Below are positions 7,687-17,299 of a stretch of 47,389 nucleotides of DNA, one piece after another. Location: positions 1 to 47,389 of the forward strand of contig JAHHHO010000044.1 of the NCBI GenBank assembly GCA_019359315.1, in the 5' to 3' direction. Origin of the DNA: Myxacorys californica WJT36-NPBG1. GTDB taxonomy: Bacteria > Cyanobacteriota > Cyanobacteriia > Leptolyngbyales > Leptolyngbyaceae. Position 1 is the stretch's first letter. Each line of letters begins with the position of its first letter. The notes under the pieces are model-generated. The model was given only the letters and a program-made list of their open reading frames with translations. It made no database searches and was not told the origin of the DNA. A program made the position numbers and the translations under genes.

Positions 7687-9063
7687 TTACATATTGGGAC
7701 AGGTTGGCATGTCGTCCCCGACCAACAGCCTTGCGAGACTGGGCAATGCTTCACCGTAAGTGGGATGAATGTGAACCGATTGTTCCAGTACCTGCCATGT
7801 TGCTCCAGCTTCCATCAGTGACAAAAAGACATGCACTAGCTCGGCAGTTTCGTATCCCACTAGTGTTGCTCCTAAAATCAAATTCGTCTGAGTGTCGATG
7901 ACCATACGGTAAAAGCCCAAATCATGCCCCCACTCTATGCTGCGAGCGATGTGAGCCATCGGCAGGGTGACTTCGCGAGCATGAATGCCCTGTTGCTGAG
8001 CCTGCTCTCGTGTCATTCCCACCCGGCCCACTTGCGGCTCGGTATACACGGCATAGCCTAAGACTCGATCGTCGCGTGTCCTCTGTTCGCCACAGAGAAT
8101 GGCTTTCAAGCGACGATAGTCTTCCCAAGAAACATGAGTGAAGGCAGGCTGTTTGGCAGCGTCTCCGATCGCATAAATGCCAGCACCGGTGGTCTGAAAC
8201 TGATTGTCAATTTTAACAAAGCCTTGGGCGTCTAATTCAACGCCTGTCACCGCAGCATTTAATGCATCAGTATTGGGTTTGCGTCCGATTGCAATCAGCA
8301 ATGCTTCTCCATCCAGTGCTTCGCCAGTGTTCAGCGTCAGGGTAAACACACCGTTGGTATAAGCAACCTGCTGAACCATCGTGTTGAAATGCAATCCTAT
8401 TCCATCGTGCCCCAATGCATCAGCAAGCACAGCACTGACATCGGATTCTTCTTGAGCGAGCAAGCGATCGCCTCGCATAATCAATTGGGTCTGACTGCCT
8501 AAACGCGCGATTCCTTGCCCTAACTCTAGGGCAATATAGCCGCCGCCAACCACGAGCAACCGGGGCGGAATCTGCTGTAAATCAAAGAAGTTTCGGTTGG
8601 TGAGATACGGCGTTCCCGCTAAACCGGAAATGTCAGGAATGGTAGAGGATGTCCCGGTGTTAATGACCACGATTGGAGCCTGCACCGTCACACTGCCTCC
8701 GCTCACCGTTCGCTCTCCGGTGAACGCGGCTTCAGCGCAGATGACTCTAACCCCTGCACTCTCTAGTCGCCGCTTGGTGCCCCCGTTAAACTGGCTGCGA
8801 ATTTCGCGCACGCGCTCCATCACCTTAGGGAAATCGACTTCAACCTGTGCGTGTATGCCTAGCTTTGCGGCTTGACGAGCACGACCTGCGGCATGAGCGG
8901 CGGCTAAGAAGGCTTTAGAAGGCGTACAGCCATAGTTGATGCAACTGCCACCCAATGCATCGCGCTCAAAGAGAACAACGTTCTGACCTGATGATGCAAA
9001 GTCAGCCGCGAGTGGCACACCGCCCTGACCGCTGCCAATCACAATTACATCTGCTGTTTCCAT
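7687..9063 (-). CDS. FAD-dependent pyridine nucleotide-disulfide oxidoreductase
   Basis: The product has 458 residues. The N-terminus has the FAD-binding GSGQGG (10-15) followed by GGSCINYGCTPSK, with the redox-active pair Cys41 and Cys46. A second dinucleotide-binding loop VVGGGYIALE and the FAD contact YAIGDAAKQP follow. The C-terminal dimerisation domain ends with HIHPTYGE, giving the His433/Glu438 base pair of this family. It resembles MerA-like and dihydrolipoamide-dehydrogenase-like enzymes. It lacks the C-terminal vicinal cysteines and N-terminal metal-binding domain of mercuric reductase, and no mer genes adjoin, so I do not call it merA. ATG at 9063 follows GAGGTAACG. The substrate is unknown. 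Confidence 0.88.
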   Translation of the reverse strand: METADVIVIGSGQGGVPLAADFASSGQNVVLFERDALGGSCINYGCTPSKAFLAAAHAAGRARQAAKLGIHAQVEVDFPKVMERVREIRSQFNGGTKRRLESAGVRVICAEAAFTGERTVSGGSVTVQAPIVVINTGTSSTIPDISGLAGTPYLTNRNFFDLQQIPPRLLVVGGGYIALELGQGIARLGSQTQLIMRGDRLLAQEESDVSAVLADALGHDGIGLHFNTMVQQVAYTNGVFTLTLNTGEALDGEALLIAIGRKPNTDALNAAVTGVELDAQGFVKIDNQFQTTGAGIYAIGDAAKQPAFTHVSWEDYRRLKAILCGEQRTRDDRVLGYAVYTEPQVGRVGMTREQAQQQGIHAREVTLPMAHIARSIEWGHDLGFYRMVIDTQTNLILGATLVGYETAELVHVFLSLMEAGATWQVLEQSVHIHPTYGEALPSLARLLVGDDMPTCPNM

Positions 9064-9097
9064 CGTTACCTCTGTTGATAGTTGGTCATCTGTTTGT

Positions 9098-9952
9098 CGG
9101 ATAATGCTCTAGACAAGGTGATTTTGTGATGAGATAATGCTGTCGGTTAGTTTACGGTGAAACAGATGAGTACACACTCAATGGTACTCGAACCAGTTCG
9201 CTGCCCGACTTGTAACGGAACTCATATTGTCAAACACGGTAAGAGTGCTGAAGGGAAACAACGGTATCGATGCCGGAATACGGACTGTTCCCGCCATAAT
9301 TTCGTTTTAGACTACACTTATCGGGCTTATCTGCCTGAAGTTAAGCAACAGATTAGTGACATGGCAATTAATGGCAGTGGAATTCGAGACACAGCACGAG
9401 TGTTGAAGATCAGTCAAACAACCGTGATTGAAATATTAAAAAAAAGCTCGTCACTTAAAATCCGTCAATGAGCCGTTGCTCGAAACGTTGAAACCAACTG
9501 CGGTGGAAATCGTTCAACACGTCGAAGAAGCTGAACTCGACGAGATGTGGAGCTTTGTCAAATGTAAGCAACAAGAGCGATGGTTGTGGCACGCCATTGA
9601 TCACACTACCGGACAAATTCTCGCGTATGTTCTTGCCGATCACAAAGATGCAGCATTCCTCCAACTGAAAGCCTTATTAGCCCCCTGGCATTCAAACGTT
9701 TTACACCGATGGCTGGGGAGCCTACGAACGTCACCTAGAAGCAAACCAGCATGTGGTTGGCAAAACCAACACTCAGAAGATTGAACGGAAGCATTTGAAT
9801 CTGCGAACTCGAATCAAACGATTAGCACGGAAGACGATCTGCTTTTCCAAGTTAACGTTGATGCATGATATTGTCATTGGCCTGTTGATCAATCGGGAAG
9901 AGTTTGGTTTTACCCTCTAATCCTAAGATCACCTTGTCTAGAGCATTATCCG
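9098..9952 (+). mobile_element. IS1-family element, decayed
   Basis: The terminal inverted repeats are 25 bp and essentially perfect. They start CGGATAATGCTCTAGACAAG at 9098 and the inverse ends at 9952. The element is about 855 bp. No flanking duplication is visible. The right flank is a remnant of ISAs1 copy C, while the left flank is the promoter region of the oxidoreductase, so a deletion probably removed the original left neighbour. Confidence 0.85.
9166..9920 (+). pseudogene. IS1-family transposase (InsA/InsB type), frameshifted
   Basis: The first frame holds the zinc-finger block CPTCNGTHIVKHG and CRNTDC, then a helix-turn-helix ending VIEILKKSS at a run of eight A (about 9438-9445). 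The second frame, shifted by one base, carries KSVNEPLLETLKPTAVEIV and EAELDEMWSFVK, the first DDE residue. IS1 elements normally join these frames by ribosomal frameshifting. A further, probably genuine, lesion in a run of C near 9684 moves the C-terminus (TFYTDGWGAYERHL, KIERKHLNLRTRIKRL) into another frame, which ends at 9920. That extra shift suggests the copy is dead. Confidence 0.85.
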
Positions 9953-10232
9953 AATGCCGGTGCGTTCCACTCGGACTAAGCGCTCACACCCACCCAAGTT
10001 GCATCCAGTCCAGCAACGGTATCTAAGACACTAACGGTACGTTGCGTCATCCGATTTCGGGTCTGTTCGGTTTGATCATCGACACTTTGCGCCTCATGTT
10101 GCTCAAACTGCGTCTTCAGGTGTGCAAACAACTTCGGCTGATTGCCTTTGACCGCAATCACAAAGTCATTGCCGCTTCCGATGATTTGCTCAACCGTTTT
10201 TTTGGGTATGCAAGGCATCGAGGCTAAACCTC
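9953..10232 (-). pseudogene. ISAs1-like copy C, internal fragment of transposase
   Basis: The minus strand again shows LDALHTQK at a run of seven A, then the shifted frame with TVEQIIGSGNDFVIAVKGNQ and RTVSVLDTVAGLDATWVGV. It loses frame near 9985, apparently by loss of two bases before RLVRVERTGI, and is cut at 9952 by the IS1 element. The upstream half is missing beyond about 10232. It shares the A7 break with elements A and B. Confidence 0.8.
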
Positions 10233-10307
10233 CAAATCAGGGAAGTAAATAGAACATTTCCTTATAAGTATCCTAGATAGAGATTTTAAACAGAAGGCAC
10301 TGGTTTG

Positions 10308-10555
10308 TTAATGGGTGAAGTTATCAAACCCACGAGTGGTCAAGAGTTCAGAGATTGAAACCGGGCGATTGCAGTACCCCATAGCCATCGCTGGAGTCAT
10401 CTTGTGCTTCAGTCCCCAGTGCGGTCGTACCCAGTTCTGGATCAGACGTTGCACATCTAAAACTCGTTGTAATCCCTCCACGCACTTGGCATACAGGTTT
10501 TGTCGTCTGCGATAAGCACTCGCCAATCTTGTTGAACAGGCTTGACATTTCAGAC
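10308..10555 (-). pseudogene. C-terminal remnant of an unclassified DDE transposase
   Basis: The visible protein includes AYRRRQNLYAKCVEGLQRVL, then DVQRLIQNWVRPHWGL and TPAMAMGY, and stops at 10308. This is the C-terminal end common to a group of cyanobacterial transposases. I do not recall the family name firmly. A cysteine-containing stretch upstream (KCQACS) is readable back to about 10555, then homology ends. There is no start codon of its own, so it is a fragment. Confidence 0.6.
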
Positions 10556-11137
10556 GATCGCTTCTACTTGATGGCAGCTTGATCTCAACACCAAAAAGCA
10601 GAAACTGTTAGAATCTCACTTCAAAGCTAAGCTATTTCCCAACATCTCTAGTAATTTCTGGATTGGCTTGTACGGAACGCTGTGGATTGATTCGATGGAT
10701 GCGTGGTCAGTCTGGGCGGAGCAACTGATGTGACTCAAGCCGCAAAAGCGCTCTTTTTTCTGACGAGGATTACGGGCACTTTCCCTCATCCAGTCCGCTT
10801 TCTAGCCGCTCTGTCACCCCGTGAGCACTTTCACCCAAAGCAGCATAAACTAAGTGCGAAACGATACTGAGAACAGCTACGCCAACGCTTTGAGGAGTAG
10901 CAAGAAATCGCTTGCGTGAAAATTGCTGCGTAAAATTAAGCAACGCTTGAATGTTGGAGGATTACTGTGCTTAATGCTGAACATACGTGGTTAAGTTGAT
11001 AATGCCATGACAAACAATCTGCCGTTCTGGTCAAATAATTCGTCGCTCTACACCAAAGATCTTGAGAGGAAAGGTGAGTGGCAGTCGTCATGCTAGGAAT
11101 CTCCATGCGAGTCGTTACTGTCATGTGAACGCTGAGT
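10556..11137. other. Gene-free stretch with transposon debris
   Basis: No intact gene is present. Plus-strand pieces with coding character are visible near 10618-10735 (reading FWIGLYGTLWIDSMDAWSVW before a stop) and near 10766-10870 (reading RITGTFPHPVRFLAALSPRE before a stop), probably degraded mobile-element genes that I cannot name. At 10966-11003 lies a 38-bp stretch related to 7597-7634, and at 11007-11054 the loop motif and tail repeat described at 4246-4312. Confidence 0.5.
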
Positions 11138-11956
11138 TTAAGAGTTAAGGAGCCGATCGCTCAGGTCAATGGGTTGCTGTTGGTGATAGCTACAGCGAAA
11201 AATGCAGCGTTTGTGGTTAGCGTGATGCAGCTTGGCACACTTGATGGCTCTGCGCCCGAACCCGTATTGGTACAATGCGGATGCTGAAACCATACTGAGT
11301 GGTGGCACCAACACATACAGCCAGAATGCCGTCCAATTTTGGGCTGGAAATGCCGAGGCAAAACTGCGGGCAGGGTTCATGCCAAAGCCAGAAAGGGGCG
11401 CTTCAAGGGTGACATAAAGCATCACTAAACAGCCTGCAAATACTCCTGTGTAGCGACTGAGCGTGTTGTGGTTGCTGGTGAACAGAACCATCGTCATCAT
11501 GATAAATGCAACAATCCACTCACCAGCCAACGCGCCGATCAAGCCCAGCGCACTAGGAACCGTCACGACATAGCTCACAGGGGGTTGCGTGAACAGGCTA
11601 CCAAAGAGCAATGCCACCAGGTAAACCCCTGCTAAACCACCCAGGCATTGAAACACAATATAAAAAATGGCGTCCTGACGTTTGACTTTACCAGCTCGGT
11701 AAAACGTGAGCGTAATCGCTGGATTCATGTGTGCCCCGGATTGCTTGCCCCAGGGAGAATAAATCAGTGCGATCGCCGTCGTACCCATTGCCACCCCAAT
11801 CAAAAAGCGACGCAGATCAGCATTGGTGATCGCCTGATGCACCGGGGAATGGGGATACTCAAACAGGATCGTAAATACACCAGCCGAAACCATGAAAAGC
11901 CCAAGCTCTGCGGCTTCCATCAGATATTCTGGTAGATGCCTTTTAAGGGTCTCCAT
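11138..11956 (-). CDS. MIP-family channel (aquaporin or aquaglyceroporin)
   Basis: The product has 272 residues and six hydrophobic helices. Both half-helix signatures are present as [12 protein letters not shown] in the first half and [10 protein letters not shown] in the second. The start at 11956 follows GGAGGTCAGC, a strong ribosome binding site, and overlaps the end of the glycosidase gene by 14 bases. This implies coupled translation as the last gene of the GMC-SDR-GH63 operon. The C-terminal tail is unusually rich in Cys and His ([14 protein letters not shown], then RCSYH). Whether it passes water, glycerol or another small solute cannot be decided. The operon context favours a polyol or sugar-derived product. 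Confidence 0.88.
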   Translation of the reverse strand: METLKRHLPEYLMEAAELGLFMVSAGVFTILFEYPHSPVHQAITNADLRRFLIGVAMGTTAIALIYSPWGKQSGAHMNPAITLTFYRAGKVKRQDAIFYIVFQCLGGLAGVYLVALLFGSLFTQPPVSYVVTVPSALGLIGALAGEWIVAFIMMTMVLFTSNHNTLSRYTGVFAGCLVMLYVTLEAPLSGFGMNPARSFASAFPAQNWTAFWLYVLVPPLSMVSASALYQYGFGRRAIKCAKLHHANHKRCIFRCSYHQQQPIDLSDRLLNS

Positions 11957-14633
11957 GCTGACCTCCCGCTGTTCCACGATTAACAGTTCGATGTTCCACA
12001 TTCTGTAGAATCATCGCGGCTACCAGTCCTGTCCAGCCCGTTTGGTGGCTGGCTCCCAGACCCGCACCATTGTCACCGTGAAAATATTCATGGAACAGGA
12101 TCAGATCTTTCCAATGGGGATCGGTTTGGAAGATTTCCAGATTGCCATAAACGGGACGCTTGCCCGCTTCATCCGGCTCGAAGATGGAGACTAAGCGATG
12201 AGAAAGCTCGATCGCTACCTCTCGTAGCGTCATTTCATGACCAGAACCCGTTGGACACTCAACTTTGAATGTATCGCCGAGATACTCATGGAAGCGCCAA
12301 AGTGCTTCGATAATGAGATAATTCACCGGAAACCAGATCGGTCCCCGCCAGTTGGAATTGCCGCCAAACAGCCCTGTGGTAGATTCGGCGGGTTCATAGC
12401 GCACGCAGTAATCATGCTCACCTTCATGCAGCGTATAGGGATGTTCTAGATGAACTTTTGATAGCGCCCGAATGCCGTGAGGACTGAGAAATTCATTCTC
12501 ATCCAACAGGCGCTGCAAGACGCGCTTTAATCTTGACCCGTAGACGATCGCCAATAGTCGTCTGGCTCCTATTCCAGGCGTTTCCATACACGCCACTTTA
12601 TTCTTCAGTTGGGGACGATTGCGGATAAACCAATCCATCCGCCGCTTAAACCCTGGAAATTGCTGTAGTGTATCCAACTCCAGCACCGTCACCGCAAAGA
12701 GGGGAATTAACCCCACCATCGATCGCAGCTTCAGCGGAAACTGACGCCCATCCGGCAGTCGCAGCGCATCGTAGTAGAAACCATCTTCGTCATCCCAGAG
12801 CGCAATCTCGGCATCGCCAATCCCATCGATCGCATCTGCAATGTAGAGGAAATGCTCAAAAAACTTGCTGGCAATGTCTTCATAGGCATTGTCTTCTTTC
12901 GCCAGTTCCAGCGCGATCGTCAGCATGTTCAAACAATACATGCCCATCCAGCTTGTGCCATCAGCTTGATTCAGATAGCCGCCTGTGGGAAGTTCTTTGC
13001 TGCGATCGAATACACCAATGTTATCCAGTCCTAGAAAACCGCCCTGAAAGACATTGTTGCCTTCTATATCTTTGCGATTGACCCACCAGGTAAAGTTCAG
13101 CAGCAGTTTGTGAAAGACACGTTCCAAAAATTGGCGGTCACTGCGTCCATAAAACTTTTGCTCTACCTGATAGATGCGTAACGCTGCCCAGGCATGAACT
13201 GGGGGATTGACATCACTAAACGCCCACTCATAGGCAGGCAATTGACCGTTAGCCTGCATGTACCATTCGCGGGTGAGGCGATCGAGCTGCAACTTGGCAA
13301 AGTCTGGATCAAGCACCACCAAAGGAATCAAATGGAATGCTAAATCCCAGGCAGCAAACCAGGGATATTCCCACTTGTCAGGCATAGAAAGAATATCTTC
13401 ACTGAATAGATTGATCCAGTCATGGTTGCGTCCTCTCTTCCGTTCAGGTGGTGGCGGCGGTTGTTTGGGATCACCATTTAACCAGTCATGCACGACGTAG
13501 TTATAGTACTGCTTGCTCCACAACAGTCCGGCAAACGCCTGTCGCTGAATGTTGCGCTCCTCTTCCGACATTGGAAAGGGACAGAGGCGATGATAGAACT
13601 CATCTGCTTCCTGTTTTCGTGTGTGAAAGATCTCATCGAACTCAGCCCCTAATGGATCGCTGAGTGCCTGTTGATCGGACAACCGTAGGCGAACCGTTTT
13701 GGTTTCTCCGGGTGCGAATGTCAAGGGATAACGAGCCGCAAATTTAGTGCCAATGCGATCGCCATTAATCGCATTTTGCTTGCCATCCACGACATATTCA
13801 TTGATGCCGTCTTTCACATAGGGTGATGTATTGCTGGAGCCAAAGAGCCGTTCGTAATTCGTTTCGTTATTGGTAAAGAGCAGTTCTGCACCGGGTTCAC
13901 AATAGAGCCAGTGAGTACCAAGAGTTGGATGGTCGGCTTCCAGTACGCTCACTGTGGTGTCAGCGACTACTTTAATGAAGGGTGCTTCGGTATCCGGCAG
14001 CCAGCCCCACAAGTTGCGAAACCAGAGCGTTGGTAGGAGATGCAGCGTACAAGTTTCAGAGCCTCGATTGGCGATCTCCACCTGAATCAAAATATCTTCA
14101 GGTGATGCCTTGGCGTATTCCACAAAGACATCGTAGTAGCAATGCTCGGCAAAGATGCCGGTATCAAGCAGCTCAAATTCGGGTTCAAATTTGCTGCGGC
14201 AACGGTTTTCTTCCGTTAACTGGGTATAGGGAAACGCCTGCTGGGGATACTTATACAGGCATTTCATGTAGGAATGCGTGGGCGTATTGTCTAGATAAAA
14301 GTAATACTCTTTGACATCCTCGCCATGATTCCCTTCACTACCCGTTAAACCAAATAAGCGCTCTTTCAAAATCGGATCGTTACCATTCCACAAGGCAATC
14401 GCAAAACACAAGCGCTGACGATTATCCGAAATGCCCGCGATGCCGTCCTCACCCCAACGGTATGCCCGCGATCGTGCCTGATCATGGGGGAAATAATCCC
14501 AGGCAGATCCAGACGGGCTGTAGTCTTCGCGCACCGTGCCCCACTGCCGCTCACTCACATAGGGTCCCCAACGCTTCCAATATGCAGTGCGTCCCCGATC
14601 TTGCTGCAACCGCTGTTCTTCTGGAGTCATCAT
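11943..14633 (-). CDS. GH63-like glycoside hydrolase
   Basis: The product is 896 residues and cytosolic, with no signal peptide. It has an N-terminal beta-rich half and a C-terminal (alpha/alpha)6-barrel half. The barrel contains [18 protein letters not shown] and [20 protein letters not shown], segments that in GH63 enzymes line the active site and hold a catalytic Asp (family knowledge). The end has [20 protein letters not shown]. Bacterial GH63 members include hydrolases of mannosylglycerate, glucosylglycerate and related alpha-glucosides, but the substrate here is an inference only. An ATG pair sits at 14633/14630, with GGAG in the SDR stop region upstream. The gene is two bases from the SDR and overlaps the aquaporin, so all three are likely co-translated. 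Confidence 0.88.
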   Translation of the reverse strand: MMTPEEQRLQQDRGRTAYWKRWGPYVSERQWGTVREDYSPSGSAWDYFPHDQARSRAYRWGEDGIAGISDNRQRLCFAIALWNGNDPILKERLFGLTGSEGNHGEDVKEYYFYLDNTPTHSYMKCLYKYPQQAFPYTQLTEENRCRSKFEPEFELLDTGIFAEHCYYDVFVEYAKASPEDILIQVEIANRGSETCTLHLLPTLWFRNLWGWLPDTEAPFIKVVADTTVSVLEADHPTLGTHWLYCEPGAELLFTNNETNYERLFGSSNTSPYVKDGINEYVVDGKQNAINGDRIGTKFAARYPLTFAPGETKTVRLRLSDQQALSDPLGAEFDEIFHTRKQEADEFYHRLCPFPMSEEERNIQRQAFAGLLWSKQYYNYVVHDWLNGDPKQPPPPPERKRGRNHDWINLFSEDILSMPDKWEYPWFAAWDLAFHLIPLVVLDPDFAKLQLDRLTREWYMQANGQLPAYEWAFSDVNPPVHAWAALRIYQVEQKFYGRSDRQFLERVFHKLLLNFTWWVNRKDIEGNNVFQGGFLGLDNIGVFDRSKELPTGGYLNQADGTSWMGMYCLNMLTIALELAKEDNAYEDIASKFFEHFLYIADAIDGIGDAEIALWDDEDGFYYDALRLPDGRQFPLKLRSMVGLIPLFAVTVLELDTLQQFPGFKRRMDWFIRNRPQLKNKVACMETPGIGARRLLAIVYGSRLKRVLQRLLDENEFLSPHGIRALSKVHLEHPYTLHEGEHDYCVRYEPAESTTGLFGGNSNWRGPIWFPVNYLIIEALWRFHEYLGDTFKVECPTGSGHEMTLREVAIELSHRLVSIFEPDEAGKRPVYGNLEIFQTDPHWKDLILFHEYFHGDNGAGLGASHQTGWTGLVAAMILQNVEHRTVNRGTAGGQHGDP

Positions 14634-14635
14634 TA

Positions 14636-15418
14636 CTACTGCTCCTGATAGTTCCAGAGTAAACCACCATCGACAAAGAAGGTTGTGCCCGTAACGTAAT
14701 CGGCTTCAGCAGAGGCAAGAAACGCGACGATCGAAGCGACATCGCCTGGTTTGCCTAAGCGCCCTAACGGAATATTTTGCAAAAGTGCACCCAACTTCTG
14801 GGGATCATTCAGGAGTTTGGTATTGATGGGCGTTTCGATCGCCCCTGGAGCCACATTGTTGATGTTGATCCCAAGCGACGCTAGTTCGACTGCCAAGTTA
14901 CGGGTCAGCATCTTCAAACCGCCCTTGCTCGCACAGTAAGCAGCAAAATGAGGAAAGGGCAGTTCTTCATGCACTGAACTGATGTTAATGATTTTGCCAG
15001 GTTGTTTGGTTTCCCTTAAATGGTTCACAAGAGCCTGCGTTGCAAAAAATACACCCTTAAGGTTCACATTCAACACGGCATCATAATCGGCTTCAGTCAC
15101 GTCCCAAAAATCGGCATTTTTCTCGATCCCGGCATTATTGACTAGAATATCCAACTTGCCAAAGTGAGCAATACTGTCTGCAACCATGCGCTGCACATCA
15201 GCCACCCTCCCCGCGTCTGCCTGCACTGTGAACCCATCAACCATGTGGCACTGACCACCCGCCGCTTTCACTTTCTCCAGGGTTTCTTCTGCGCCTTCTG
15301 GATGCGATCGATAGTTAATCACTACACCCGCTCCTTCTTGAGCCAGCCGGATGGCAATGGCTTGTCCAATGCCTTGGCTGCTGCCTGTTACCAACGCTAC
15401 CTTACCGTCAAGTTTCAT
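14636..15418 (-). CDS. SDR family oxidoreductase, glucose 1-dehydrogenase-like
   Basis: The 260-residue classical short-chain dehydrogenase has the cofactor loop TGSSQGIG (11-18), the NNAG motif, a catalytic NISS serine, YCASK with the Tyr and Lys, and a PGAIETPI segment after the active site. The C-terminus [20 protein letters not shown] is typical of glucose 1-dehydrogenase-like SDRs, which oxidise sugars with NAD(P). Its stop is two bases from the glycosidase start and it lies 71 bases after the GMC gene. A plausible role is oxidising the sugar released by the glycosidase. Confidence 0.88.
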   Translation of the reverse strand: MKLDGKVALVTGSSQGIGQAIAIRLAQEGAGVVINYRSHPEGAEETLEKVKAAGGQCHMVDGFTVQADAGRVADVQRMVADSIAHFGKLDILVNNAGIEKNADFWDVTEADYDAVLNVNLKGVFFATQALVNHLRETKQPGKIINISSVHEELPFPHFAAYCASKGGLKMLTRNLAVELASLGININNVAPGAIETPINTKLLNDPQKLGALLQNIPLGRLGKPGDVASIVAFLASAEADYVTGTTFFVDGGLLWNYQEQ

Positions 15419-15430
15419 AGGTTTCTTGGT

Positions 15431-15453
15431 GAGTTTTGAGTTTTGAGTTTGAG
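15431..15453. repeat. Heptanucleotide tandem repeat (STRR-like)
   Basis: GAGTTTT GAGTTTT GAGTTT GAG, three near-perfect copies in the gap between the GMC and SDR genes. Short tandem heptamers of this kind are common in cyanobacterial intergenic DNA. Confidence 0.75.
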
Positions 15454-15489
15454 TGATTGCATTGAGGCGTGAGCGCTGATCACGCTTAG

Positions 15490-17064
15490 CTACTTCAAGC
15501 GCTCCATCAAATGTTCACTGACCCGCAGAGCATTGGCAATGATTGTCAGCGTCGGATTAACGCCGGAGTTTGATGGGAAGAAACTGCCATCCACCACATA
15601 CAAATTATGGATGTCATGCGTGCGACAGTTGAGATCCAATACCGACGTGGTAGGGTCTTCACCAAAGCGACAGGTACCACACTGATGCCCCACAACCTGA
15701 ATGCCTGTGTTGTTGCGCGGATAAATACCGTGGTGCAGTCGCACATTTTCGGCACCTTTATCGATCGCCTTCAAGATTTCCGTCCAGCGATGAACCAGGC
15801 GATCGCGGGCTTTCGTATTATTGGGCGTGTAGTTTAAATGCAATTTATCTCCCTCGACCTGCACGCGATTATTGGGATCAGGTAAATCCTCTGTTTGTAG
15901 CCACCAGCCCGTAGAATGGCTGGCAATTTGCTGCAATCCAAAGCCGGGTACTAATTTTACCAGCGGAGCCAGCAGCGACGGCGCTTCGGCTGGGATCATA
16001 TCTCCAAGGACGTTACCCGTGTTTTGCACTTCGCCCATCGGATAGGGAAAGTCTGGTTCTCCCCAGTAAAAATCATTCAGACAAATGGTTTTTTGATACA
16101 CATCAGGATTAGGGGTAGTGCTGAGTTGCACCATTGCAGTAGTCAGGTGCTTCATCAAATTGCGCCCGACCTGATCAGAGCAATTGGCGAGTCCGATCGA
16201 ATGCTTATCGTTGGCAGATCGCAACAATAGGGCTGCTGAATTAATGGCACCACAGGCAACCACCACAATGTCACCCTGAAACAGGTAAGTCTCCCCACCA
16301 ATCTCAGTTTCCACCCCTGTGATCTCCCGACCCGATTTGCTCGTCTGTAGCCGCAATACTTTCGCTTCGGTTTTGAGCGTCACGTTGGGAAATTTCAATG
16401 CGGGTTCAATCCCTTCCACTTCGGCATCTGCTTTACCGTGCACTAAACAGGGAAACCCATCACACGTATCACAACGAATACAGGTGCTGAGGGTACGATC
16501 GACTTCATTGAGCTTCAGACCCAGTGGCAAATGAAACGGATGCAAACCCTGCTTTGAGATCGCCTCACTCAGCTGCTGCATGCGCGGCTCATGGCGAATG
16601 GGAGGATAGGCATACTCGCGGCTGCGAGGTGGTTCCGTTGGGTCTTCGCCCTGTTTGCCATGCACATCGTAAAGGATCTCCGCTTCGGTGTAGTAAGGCT
16701 CAAAGTCCGAGTATTTGAGCGCCCAGGCAGGCGAGATGCCATCGCAGTGTTCAACTGCTTCAAAATCCCGCTCTCGTAAGCGCAGCAGAGCCGCACCATA
16801 GACTTTGGTGTTTCCGCCCACCCAGTAGCTCATCTGAGGACGAAACGGTTTGCCAGCACCGTCATACCAATGGTCTGATGTATGGTAGCGCTCCTTCGCG
16901 TACACTTCAGATGCACTCCAATTCGTTTTTTCTTTGGGTAAGTAAGTCCCTTGTTCCAAAATCAGAATTTTCTTGCCAGTTGGGGCCAGTTTGTAGGCTA
17001 AGGTGCCGCCACCTGCACCCGTACCAATAACAATCAGGTCATAGGATTGCTCATCATTGGTCAC
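15490..17064 (-). CDS. GMC family oxidoreductase
   Basis: The 524-residue flavoprotein begins with the FAD loop GTGAGG (14-19). It has WVGGNTKVYGAALLRLRERD, where FAD is held, and a cysteine-rich insert (CIRCDTCDGFPCLVHG). The C-terminal block runs GHQCGTCRFGEDPTTSV, then DGSFFPSNSGVNPTLTIIAN. GMC enzymes oxidise alcohols or sugars; the cysteine-rich subgroup includes sugar 3-dehydrogenase-like proteins. The start is GTG at 17064, supported by GGAG seven bases upstream. It is the first gene of the four-gene operon with SDR, GH63 and aquaporin. A pair of 22-bp tandem repeats lies 132-175 bases upstream. Confidence 0.9.
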   Translation of the reverse strand: MTNDEQSYDLIVIGTGAGGGTLAYKLAPTGKKILILEQGTYLPKEKTNWSASEVYAKERYHTSDHWYDGAGKPFRPQMSYWVGGNTKVYGAALLRLRERDFEAVEHCDGISPAWALKYSDFEPYYTEAEILYDVHGKQGEDPTEPPRSREYAYPPIRHEPRMQQLSEAISKQGLHPFHLPLGLKLNEVDRTLSTCIRCDTCDGFPCLVHGKADAEVEGIEPALKFPNVTLKTEAKVLRLQTSKSGREITGVETEIGGETYLFQGDIVVVACGAINSAALLLRSANDKHSIGLANCSDQVGRNLMKHLTTAMVQLSTTPNPDVYQKTICLNDFYWGEPDFPYPMGEVQNTGNVLGDMIPAEAPSLLAPLVKLVPGFGLQQIASHSTGWWLQTEDLPDPNNRVQVEGDKLHLNYTPNNTKARDRLVHRWTEILKAIDKGAENVRLHHGIYPRNNTGIQVVGHQCGTCRFGEDPTTSVLDLNCRTHDIHNLYVVDGSFFPSNSGVNPTLTIIANALRVSEHLMERLK

Positions 17065-17195
17065 GATCGCTCTCCTCGTTGGTTTTTGCTTATTAATTCA
17101 GGTAGAAGAACTCGTTCAGCCACCAAAGCCGCATCGTCTTAGGCCACTTGCGTTTTTGTTAAGCCTGAGCAAATTGTACTAACAACCATACCAGC

Positions 17196-17239
17196 AGATT
17201 CTGAGTAATGGGTAAGAAGATTCTGAATAATGGGTAAGA
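17196..17239. repeat. Two adjacent 22-bp tandem repeats upstream of the GMC operon
   Basis: The unit AGATTCTGAGTAATGGGTAA plus GA at 17196-17217 is followed at once by a second unit at 17218-17239 that differs by one base (G to A). It lies in the leader of the GMC operon. It could be a binding-site array or simple duplication. Confidence 0.75.
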
Positions 17240-17299
17240 GTAGTGCCTTTACATCAAGAACAAGAAACAATAGCCTTAGCCAATTTGTCCTAAGTTAGA

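Noticed and set aside
7687-9063. Calling the disulfide oxidoreductase mercuric reductase
   Set aside because: No C-terminal cysteine pair, no N-terminal metal-binding domain and no mer genes nearby.
12668-13081. Plus-strand open frame of 137 codons
   Set aside because: It is antisense to the GH63-like gene, has low-complexity composition and no homology signal.
15431-15453. CRISPR-like array
   Set aside because: Units are seven bases with no spacers; it is a simple tandem heptamer. No other array was found in the window.
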